From contig CAJAHH010000031.1 of assembly GCA_903939515.1 (NCBI GenBank), positions 106,811-170,810 of the forward strand: 64,000 nucleotides of DNA, given 5' to 3'. Position numbers and translations under genes: made by a program. Below, piece after piece: positions 52,336 to 58,680 of this stretch (within the stretch, counting starts at the first letter, position 1; every line of letters starts with the position of its first letter). Under the pieces are notes generated by a model. It ran no database searches and was not told where the DNA came from. It was given only the letters and a program-made list of their open reading frames with translations. The stretch comes from an uncultured Verrucomicrobiota bacterium (GTDB taxonomy: Bacteria > Verrucomicrobiota > Verrucomicrobiia > Limisphaerales > UBA9464).

Positions 52336-53166
52336 GTGATTGGAAGCTGGAAACATATCCTGCGAAGGGTTTGGGGAAAAGTTCTGAGCCAGTTCCAATT
52401 GGAACCGGTCGGAGTTTTAATCCAGGCCAGCATGGTCTCGGGCACGGTGCCTGGCCTTGTGGCGCAGCCGGTCGGCGGGAAATCCTACCTCCAACACCAG
52501 CTCGATCGGGTGTTGGTCGCCGTTCATCGTGCCAATTGTGTGGTGGTGACCACTGAGTTGGCCGAAGACCGTTCGATCGTCGCTCTCTGTCAGGATCTGG
52601 GAGTGCCCTTTTACGTGGGCGATCGGGACGACGCCTTGCACAATTGCATTCGGGCTGCCCAGCGGCAGGGCTTTCGTAGTGTGATGATCCTCCGTTCAGA
52701 CAGTCCCCTCATCGATCCCGCGCTGATGGTAGAAGTTATTACTAAATATCTCAGAGGCGGTGAGGTAAACCAGTATGTTAGTAATCGACTGAAGCGGACT
52801 TACCCCGAGGGCATGGAGGTCGAGATCACCCGAGTGGAGTTACTGAGCGAAGCCTACCTGGCGGCCAACCAGTGGTCTGATTTCAGGGATCCCACGCGCC
52901 TGCTGCGTCGGGGCGATTTGAGTCATTGCCGCAGGGTCGATGTGGTGCAGGCGGTGGATCACTCCCAGTGGCGGTTTTGCTTGGACACTTTGGCCGATCA
53001 CCAGCAGCTCTCCACGCTGTTGGGACTGGTTCAGACTCACTCGCTGCAAGAATTGATGACGGTCGCCGAAGCCCACGGCTTGTTGGTTCAGAAGTCTGGT
53101 ACGGATGGAGAACCGGGCGGTGGTCCGGGGTTGGTTAAAAAGCGGCCGCCATCCATCGGGCGGTGA
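52336..53166 (+). CDS. SpsF-like cytidylyltransferase family protein, divergent
   Basis: A 276-residue protein related to the CMP-sugar/SpsF nucleotidyltransferase family. Recognisable parts are the KSYLQHQLDRVLVAV helix, VVVTTELAEDRSIVALCQDLG, YVGDRDDALHNCIRAA, MILRSDSPLIDPALMVEVI, split as LRSDSPLIDPALM, and RTYPEGMEVEITRVELL. The N-terminal loop normally carrying R-x-x-x-K for CTP binding is not clear, so activity is uncertain. The start is the GTG at 52336; no better ATG exists upstream. It lies downstream of the AT-rich regulator region, and its base use is a little poorer in GC than neighbouring genes. Confidence 0.68.
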   Translation: MIGSWKHILRRVWGKVLSQFQLEPVGVLIQASMVSGTVPGLVAQPVGGKSYLQHQLDRVLVAVHRANCVVVTTELAEDRSIVALCQDLGVPFYVGDRDDALHNCIRAAQRQGFRSVMILRSDSPLIDPALMVEVITKYLRGGEVNQYVSNRLKRTYPEGMEVEITRVELLSEAYLAANQWSDFRDPTRLLRRGDLSHCRRVDVVQAVDHSQWRFCLDTLADHQQLSTLLGLVQTHSLQELMTVAEAHGLLVQKSGTDGEPGGGPGLVKKRPPSIGR

Positions 53167-53232
53167 GTCGTTTTTGGTGAATTGCGCAATTCGGGCGAGA
53201 CCTGCGAGGGGTGTCTGGCTTCAATAACCGGC

Positions 53233-53913
53233 ATGACGACGGTGTTCATCGCTACGGGCAACGCCCATAAGGTGGAAGAAATTCGCTCCGTGTTGGGTGG
53301 ATCCGGGCGGGTGTTCTTGTCTCAGCAAGACGCTTCGGTTCGGCTCGAGCCAGAGGAGACCGGGAGCACCTTCCGGGAAAACGCGCGCATCAAGTCTCTG
53401 ACGTGGGCGACCTTCTTGGCGATGGAGGTCTGCCATCTCGGCGCGCAGTGGGTGTTGGCAGATGATTCGGGCCTCGAAGTCGATGCCTTGGAGGGCGCGC
53501 CCGGAGTTCACTCGGCCCGTTTTGCTGCGGTGGACACGGGTCGAGCGGGCAACTCACCCGACTCCGAAAACAATGCCAAGCTCTTGCGCCTGCTGGCCAA
53601 GGTCGCCCCGGAGCACCGGACGGCCCGGTTCCGGTGTGCGTTGGCCCTGACTCCGGTCTTGGCCGGATCAGATGCGGCGGCCATGGCGGCGGCCACGCGG
53701 GACTTTGATGGGGTGTGTGAAGGTCGATTGCTCGAGCTGGCTTCGGGAGCCGGTGGCTTTGGGTACGATCCGCTCTTCGTGCCTCTGGGATGGGATCGCC
53801 CGTTCGCCGAGCTGGGGGCCGAAGTGAAGAACCAGCTGAGTCACCGGGCCCGGGCGTTGGCGGCCCTGAGTGTTTGGTGGGATCAGAATCCCAGTCGTGT
53901 TCCGACTTGGTAA
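53233..53913 (+). CDS. rdgB: non-canonical purine NTP pyrophosphatase
   Basis: A 226-residue Ham1/RdgB family enzyme that hydrolyses dITP and XTP to keep them out of DNA. Marks are the N-terminal TVFIATGNAHKVEEIRSVL, LADDSGLEVDALEGAPGVHSAR, split as DDSGLEVDALEGAPG, and near the end GFGYDPLFVP followed by KNQLSHRARAL. A ~15-residue alanine-rich insertion (LAGSDAAAMAAATR) in the middle is not typical. The ATG at 53233 matches the family start. Its last 31 bp overlap the end of convergent feoB. Confidence 0.93.
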   Translation: MTTVFIATGNAHKVEEIRSVLGGSGRVFLSQQDASVRLEPEETGSTFRENARIKSLTWATFLAMEVCHLGAQWVLADDSGLEVDALEGAPGVHSARFAAVDTGRAGNSPDSENNAKLLRLLAKVAPEHRTARFRCALALTPVLAGSDAAAMAAATRDFDGVCEGRLLELASGAGGFGYDPLFVPLGWDRPFAELGAEVKNQLSHRARALAALSVWWDQNPSRVPTW

Positions 53914-56105
53914 GTCAAGAAGGCCAAGATCCAGGCCAGCGAGGTCATGTACACGGTTTGGAAGAGCGGCCACTTCCAGGAGTTGGTCTCGCGGCGCACC
54001 ACGGCCACGGTGCTCACGCATTGCATGGCGAAGACGTAGAACACCATGAGGGTGAGGCCCGTCAGGGGTGTGTAGGTCTTGCGGCCGTCATCGCGGCGTT
54101 CGGACTTCATTACCTCGGCGAGGCTGGCCGTGTTTTCGCTGTCACCCCCCACATTGTAGACCACAGACAAGGTGCTCACGAAGACCTCCCGGGCGGCGAA
54201 AGAGGTGACGATACCGATGCCGATCTTCCAATCGAAGCCCAGCGGTTTCAGCGCAGGCTCGATGGCCCGACCCAGTCGCCCGGCAAAGGATTGCCGCAGT
54301 TTCTCGCCGGCTTCTTCTTGGTCCAGCCGCTTCAGGGTTTCGCTCTCTGCGGATGTGGGCGGGTTCGAGGCCGCTTGTTTCCACTGGGCGTGTCGCTGGT
54401 CGAACTCTTGTTGGAGCTCGCTCGAGCGGGGGTAGGTGGCGAGGAACCAGAGCAGGATGTTGATTCCCAAGATCACCGTGCCCGCCCGTTTCAGGAAGAG
54501 CTTGGAACGATCCCACATTTGCCGAAGCACCGCGCCCAGCATGGGCCGTTTGTAGGGCGGTAATTCGAGGATGAGCATGGGCGGTTCGCCGCGGAGGAGG
54601 GTCTTCTTGAAGATCCAGGCCATGCCCAGTGCTCCGGCGATACCGAGGAGGTACATCATCAGCAAGGTCAGTCCGGGCCAACCATTGCGCTGCGGGATGC
54701 AGGCGGCGATGAGCACCGTGTACACCGGCAGACGGGCCGAGCAGCTCATGAGCGGCGCCACTAAGATCGTGGCCAAGCGATCCTGTCGGGTCTCAATGGT
54801 CCGGGTGGCCATGATGCCTGGGATGGCGCACGCAAAGGACGACAGCATCGGGATGAAGCTCTTGCCGTGCAGGCCAACCCGGCTCATCAGGCGGTCCATC
54901 AAGAAGGCGGCCCTAGACATGTAGCCGGTGTCTTCTAATAGGCCGATGAAGAGGAAGAGCAGGCAGATTTGAGGGAGGAAAATCACCACCGACCCGACAC
55001 CGGCGATAGCGCCTCGGGTGATCAGGTCGTTGAGATCGCCCGGGGGCATGCTCGAGCCGACCCATTGGGCCAGGGCATCGACAGCCGCCTCGATGCCGTC
55101 CATAGGGTACTTCGCCAGCCAGAAGATGGACTGAAACATCAACGCCATCACCGTGACAAAAATGAGGGGGCCCCAGACGCGGTGGGTCACCACGCGGTCG
55201 ATCCGGTCGGAGAGCAGTTCGTCCGGGGGCGGGGTCTCGCGGGTGACGTGCTGCTCGATAGCGAAGAGCCGGGCGTAGCGGGCTTCGATGGCGGTGCTGC
55301 GCCAGTCCACGCCGGCTGCTTCGAGACGTCGGCGAGCAGATAAAACCTGCTCGATGAGCGCCGAGGGATAGCGGGTGTTGGCTGTGTTTCCGTTGGTATT
55401 TCCGTCGGTGTTGGTTTTGTCAGTGGGCAAGGCCCGCTCGTCGCTCAGGAGCAGCAAGGCTTCGGCGGCAGCCAGACGGGAGCGATGGGGGAAATGGCGT
55501 TCGAGGGCGGTTTCGATGGCTTGGGCCTCGCGGCCGAAGGCTTCGGGTAGTTCGTTGAACTCGCGGGGAATAACATGGCGAGTGCCCGGGCTGCTGGCTT
55601 GGGATCGAATGAAGTGGCGAAGGGGTTCCAAGCCTTCGCCCTGACTGGCCACCATGGGGATGACCGGCACGCCCAACGCCTTAGACAGAGCATCGGTATC
55701 GATGTCGTGACCTCGATCTCGGGCGACGTCCACCATGTTGAGCGTCAACAGGGTGGGGTGACCTAATTCGATGACTTGGGTCGCGAAGTAGAGGTTGCGC
55801 TGGAGGTTGGACGCGTCGACCACCACCACCACTAGATCCGGGGCCGGCACGTCGGCGACGCGCTGGAAGAGGATGTCTCGCGCGATTTGTTCGTCGGGCG
55901 ACTGCGGGCTCAGTGAATAGGTGCCCGGAAGGTCGAGGAGGGTGACCGGAAAGCGGGCGTCAGCCCCGGTGAGGGAGCCTTCTTTTCGCTCCACCGTGAC
56001 CCCGGCATAATTGCCGACGCGGCCGCGGAGGCCGGTCAGGGCATTGAACAGTGTGGTCTTGCCGCAGTTCGGGTTGCCGGTGAGGACGACGGTGAAGGGT
56101 TTCAT
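53883..56105 (-). CDS. feoB: ferrous iron transport protein B
   Basis: A 740-residue Fe(II) uptake permease. The N-terminal G domain has G1 GNPNCGKTTLFNALTG at residues 10-25, G2 VGNYAGVTVERKEG, G3 LLDLPGTYSL, and a G4 NMVDVARDRG. The membrane part has two Nramp-like Gate motifs (LMSCSARLPVYTVLIAA and FVSTLSVVYNVGG). Between residues ~230 and ~310 lies a spacer with a Asn/Thr-rich run. It follows feoA by 4 nt. The ATG at 56105 is the family start. It should work with the two FeoA proteins for iron uptake, needed by the heme and Fe-S rich respiratory chain nearby. Confidence 0.95.
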   Translation of the reverse strand: MKPFTVVLTGNPNCGKTTLFNALTGLRGRVGNYAGVTVERKEGSLTGADARFPVTLLDLPGTYSLSPQSPDEQIARDILFQRVADVPAPDLVVVVVDASNLQRNLYFATQVIELGHPTLLTLNMVDVARDRGHDIDTDALSKALGVPVIPMVASQGEGLEPLRHFIRSQASSPGTRHVIPREFNELPEAFGREAQAIETALERHFPHRSRLAAAEALLLLSDERALPTDKTNTDGNTNGNTANTRYPSALIEQVLSARRRLEAAGVDWRSTAIEARYARLFAIEQHVTRETPPPDELLSDRIDRVVTHRVWGPLIFVTVMALMFQSIFWLAKYPMDGIEAAVDALAQWVGSSMPPGDLNDLITRGAIAGVGSVVIFLPQICLLFLFIGLLEDTGYMSRAAFLMDRLMSRVGLHGKSFIPMLSSFACAIPGIMATRTIETRQDRLATILVAPLMSCSARLPVYTVLIAACIPQRNGWPGLTLLMMYLLGIAGALGMAWIFKKTLLRGEPPMLILELPPYKRPMLGAVLRQMWDRSKLFLKRAGTVILGINILLWFLATYPRSSELQQEFDQRHAQWKQAASNPPTSAESETLKRLDQEEAGEKLRQSFAGRLGRAIEPALKPLGFDWKIGIGIVTSFAAREVFVSTLSVVYNVGGDSENTASLAEVMKSERRDDGRKTYTPLTGLTLMVFYVFAMQCVSTVAVVRRETNSWKWPLFQTVYMTSLAWILAFLTYQVGTRLGF

Positions 56106-56109
56106 CGTG

Positions 56110-56331
56110 TCAGTGGACCTGGATTTTGTCGGCCTCGAGCTTGCGCAAGGAGAGGTGGTAGTTGCGCAGCTTGATTTCCACAGGGTCCCCGAGTGGAGCA
56201 AAGCGCACCAATTCTACGGGGGTGCCGGGAAGCAGTCCCATTTCTAGCAGGCGCCCGCGCTGTTCTGGCGGAATGTCGATCCGGGCGACCACCGCCCGTT
56301 CGCCGGGAGTCAATGAGGACAGGGGGCGCAT
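56110..56331 (-). CDS. feoA: ferrous iron transport protein A
   Basis: A 73-residue SH3-like protein of the FeoA family that supports FeoB. It shows LTPGERAVVARIDIP, LEMGLLPGTPVELVR and the C-terminal LRKLEADKIQV. It starts at the ATG at 56331 and stops 4 nt before feoB, so the two are one operon. Upstream lies a triple repeat element (56367-56417). Confidence 0.92.
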   Translation of the reverse strand: MRPLSSLTPGERAVVARIDIPPEQRGRLLEMGLLPGTPVELVRFAPLGDPVEIKLRNYHLSLRKLEADKIQVH

Positions 56332-56366
56332 CGTGAGTGGGAGGCTATGGATGGAACCTTGTTAAG

Positions 56367-56417
56367 GGCAAGGAGGGTGGTTGTCGGGAACTTGTCGCCG
56401 ATTGTCGGTGGATTGCG
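56367..56417 (-). promoter_or_regulatory. triple phased repeat upstream of feoA (copy A)
   Basis: TTGTCG occurs on the plus strand at 56381, 56392 and 56402, steps of 11 and 10 bp, close to one helical turn. GGCAAGGAGG precedes it and TTGCG ends it at 56413-56417. It lies 50 bp upstream of the feoA start and is matched base for base in spacing by copy B at 56847-56897. Likely a binding site of an iron-responsive regulator. Confidence 0.65.
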
Positions 56418-56509
56418 ATGCCGGACTGGTTTTGAACCGGATGGGGCTTTGGATGGGGACTTCTGTTTGAGACCGATACCGTGAGAACCCACCGATCGAG
56501 TCTCGGGAT

Positions 56510-56815
56510 TCAGGCTGCCAAACGGACCGGACCCGAGGGGCTGAGGGGCTGAACGAGAATGGTTTCTGCCAGACGATCACTGAGTCCGAGTCGGGAATTG
56601 CAAACCTGACACAGTAGGTTGTTGGCGAGGCTGAGTACTTTGACGCGTTGCTCTTCGCCAAATCCCATTTCCCGCAGCCGCCGATTCATGTCTGGGGAGG
56701 CCGTCAGTTGCTTGACCACCACCGTGGTGCCGGCCAGCACTCGATTCAGTGGGCACACCGCCGGGGCTGCGCACCGATCGGGAGCGCAATAGGGGACGGG
56801 GCAAGCCTCGGTCAT
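56510..56815 (-). CDS. FeoA-domain protein with N-terminal cysteine cluster
   Basis: A 101-residue protein. The C-terminal ~75 residues are a FeoA domain (LAGTTVVVKQL, MGFGEEQRVKVL and SRLGLSDRLAETILV). The N-terminus carries four cysteines at residues 5, 10, 15 and 21, within CPVPYCAPDRCAAPAVC, and two more at residues 69 and 72 within CQVC. A metal or Fe-S site there is plausible. I chose the ATG at 56815 because the upstream codons look like leader sequence. It is upstream of feoA in the same direction with its own repeat element, so it may be separately expressed. Confidence 0.85.
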   Translation of the reverse strand: MTEACPVPYCAPDRCAAPAVCPLNRVLAGTTVVVKQLTASPDMNRRLREMGFGEEQRVKVLSLANNLLCQVCNSRLGLSDRLAETILVQPLSPSGPVRLAA

Positions 56816-56846
56816 CGGTCCAAAATTACCGTGCCCTCCGGGGAGC

Positions 56847-56897
56847 GGCAAGGAGGTCGATTGTCGGAGGCTTGCCCTGGATTGTCGTGCGGTTGCG
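56847..56897 (-). promoter_or_regulatory. triple phased repeat upstream of the second feoA-like gene (copy B)
   Basis: TTGTCG at 56861 and 56882 with a diverged TTGCCC at 56872 in between, same 11/10 spacing as copy A. GGCAAGGAGG lies at 56847-56856 and TTGCG at 56893-56897. The two copies are exactly 480 bp apart in every element. This copy is 46 bp upstream of its gene. Confidence 0.65.
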
Positions 56898-56945
56898 CTG
56901 ACATGCCGGCGGGGCAGGACGTGGGGTCGGTGGGGTCGGGGTGGG

Positions 56946-58034
56946 TCAGAGTCCGGCGATGGAGGTGTCGAGGATTTCGATCAAGGCGCCGATGGTCTCC
57001 GGAGTTTCGTCGCCCATGTTGGAGATGCGGAAGGTGGTGCCCTTGATTTTCCCGTAGCCGCCGTCGATGAGGATGCCGTGGTCTTTGATGCGCTTTTGGA
57101 AGGTGGCTACGTCGATGACGCGACCGCCGGGTTTGGCGCCGTTGTTGACGCAAACCAGGGTCTTGGATTCGAACCCGGTTTCCGGGAACAGGGTGAATCC
57201 TTGGCGGGAGGCCCAGTCTTTGAGCATTTGGTTAGTCTGGGTGTGTCGGGCGTAGCGTGCTTCGAGCCCTTCGGCGAAGAATTCTCCCAGTTTGGACTCC
57301 AGCGCGTAGATGAGCGAAATGGCTGGGGTGCTGGGGGTCATGTTCTCGAGCGCGTTCTTCTCGAACTCGAGGAGGTCGAAGTAGTAGCCGCGGGTCTTGA
57401 TGGTGGCAGCCTTGGCCAGCGCGGCGGGGGAGGCGACGAAGACGGCGAGTCCGGGGGGCAGGGCGAAGGCTTTCTGGGTGCCGGCCAGGAGGAGGTCGAT
57501 GCCGAGGTCGTCGAAGCGGTGGGGCAAGGCGGTTAGGGAGCTGACGGCGTCGATGATGAACATCACATCGGGATACTTCCGCTTGAGGGCGGCGATCTCG
57601 TCCAGCGGGCTCATGGTGCCGGTGCTGGTTTCGTTATGAATGAGGGTGAGGGCGTCGAAGTGGCCGGTGGCGAGGCGGGCGTCGATTTGTTCGGCGCGGA
57701 TGGGGGAGCCCCAGGGGACTTGGAGGGCTTCGGCGTCTTTGCCGAGTTTCTTGGATACGTCGAACCACTTGTCGGAGAAGGCTCCGCACATGCAGTTGAG
57801 GACCTTTTTGGTGCAGAGGTTGGTCAGTGCTCCTTCCATGACGCCCCAGGCGCTGGAGGTGGAGAGATAAATCCGCTGTTGGGTGGACAGCATGGACTGA
57901 AGCTGCGGTTGGATGCGGCCGTAGAGGTCTTTGAAGCCCTGACCGCGGTGCCCGATCATGGGCTGGGTCATGGCTTGAAAGGTCTTGGCGCTCACCTCAA
58001 CGGGTCCGGGGATGTGCAACTTCACGTGTGCCAT
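56946..58034 (-). CDS. class V pyridoxal-phosphate aminotransferase
   Basis: A 362-residue aminotransferase of the alanine-glyoxylate/serine-pyruvate type. The start HVKLHIPGPVEVSAKTFQAM, split as LHIPGPVEVS, is typical. The cofactor region is DAVSSLTALPHRFDDLGIDL, and the Schiff-base lysine is Lys188 in AGTQKAFALPPGLAVF. THNETSTGT-like residues IHNETSTGTM contact the phosphate. Substrate could be serine, alanine/glyoxylate or phosphoserine. No serine-pathway partner lies next to it. It points toward the feo genes, 131 bp downstream, and has no operon partner. Confidence 0.88.
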   Translation of the reverse strand: MAHVKLHIPGPVEVSAKTFQAMTQPMIGHRGQGFKDLYGRIQPQLQSMLSTQQRIYLSTSSAWGVMEGALTNLCTKKVLNCMCGAFSDKWFDVSKKLGKDAEALQVPWGSPIRAEQIDARLATGHFDALTLIHNETSTGTMSPLDEIAALKRKYPDVMFIIDAVSSLTALPHRFDDLGIDLLLAGTQKAFALPPGLAVFVASPAALAKAATIKTRGYYFDLLEFEKNALENMTPSTPAISLIYALESKLGEFFAEGLEARYARHTQTNQMLKDWASRQGFTLFPETGFESKTLVCVNNGAKPGGRVIDVATFQKRIKDHGILIDGGYGKIKGTTFRISNMGDETPETIGALIEILDTSIAGL

Positions 58035-58290
58035 AAATAAGAGTGTGAGAGATTCCGCTCAAAACCCGAGGATTCAAGGGCACAATTGTCAGGCTTGGGG
58101 ACAAGGCTTTGGGGACAGGCTCCAAATCGGGGGGACAAGGGATTAGGGACAGGCTGCAATGGGAGGAGGGGACGCTCTCCAAAAGGAGGAGGTTGGGGGG
58201 AGAAGGGGAGGTTGGGGGACAGGCTCCAGGGGAGAAGGGGACAGGCTCCAAAGAGAGGAGGTTGGGTGTGTTGGCGGGCGGTGGGCTCCC

Positions 58291-58399
58291 GCGGGACCAG
58301 GCCTGAGCGCGCAGGGAAGCTCGTGGGAGGATAGAGCTTTCGCGCTTTGCGCGAGGGGTGGGTGGATCGCTTCCAATGCTTGCTCCGGCCCGGTCCCGC
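58291..58399. repeat. palindromic repeat element, copy 1
   Basis: The terminal arms GCGGGACC (58291-58298) and GGTCCCGC (58392-58399) are complementary. Inside is a hairpin TCGCGC-TTT-GCGCGA at 58340-58354, and GGAAGC can pair with GCTTCC. The element resembles the copies at 63766 and 63902 in order and length but differs in the arms in a compensatory way. Confidence 0.75.
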
Positions 58400-58546
58400 T
58401 GCCTCTCTCGTCGCGGGGTCGGTCCCACCTTTTTACACAAAAGGGGACACTCTCGTTTTTTTTAGTGATTAGGGACAGGCTCCAGATCGGTGTGTGTGGA
58501 CACTTTGTAACGGAAGGAGGTTGGGTGAGCTGGCGAGTGGGCTGGC

Positions 58547-58589
58547 GCGGGACCAGGCCTGCGCGCGCAGAGGAGGCTCGGGGGAGGAA
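58547..58589. repeat. half copy of the palindromic element
   Basis: The first ~43 bp repeat the left half of the element at 58291 (GCGGGACCAGGCCTG, then GCGCGCAG and GGCTCG). The right half is missing; a different hairpin pair follows. It looks like a truncated copy. Confidence 0.65.
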
Positions 58590-58600
58590 GGGTGTTCGGA

Positions 58601-58646
58601 GTGCCCCAACGGGGCACCGCAAACCAGCCCGGGGTGCAACCCCGGG
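58601..58646. repeat. double hairpin
   Basis: GTGCCCC-AAC-GGGGCAC at 58601-58617 and CCCGGGG-TGCAA-CCCCGGG at 58628-58646 are two perfect 7-bp stems, 10 bp apart. They may end the transcripts that reach this gap or belong to a dispersed repeat of the genome. Confidence 0.6.
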
Positions 58647-58680
58647 TAGTGGGAATTGGGGGCAGGTTTCTAAGAGTGGA

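Larger units (their letters stand above)
58035..58680. other. repeat-rich intergenic region
   Basis: This 646-bp gap between the aminotransferase and the ABC exporter has no credible gene. It holds at least five copies of a GGGACAGGCTCCA-like 13-mer (58112, 58146, 58216, 58238 and 58472), one complete and one half copy of a ~110-bp palindromic element, and two strong hairpins near its right end. Confidence 0.8.

Noticed and set aside
58035..58680. Insertion sequence
   Set aside because: No transposase frame and no target-site duplication could be found around the palindromes.
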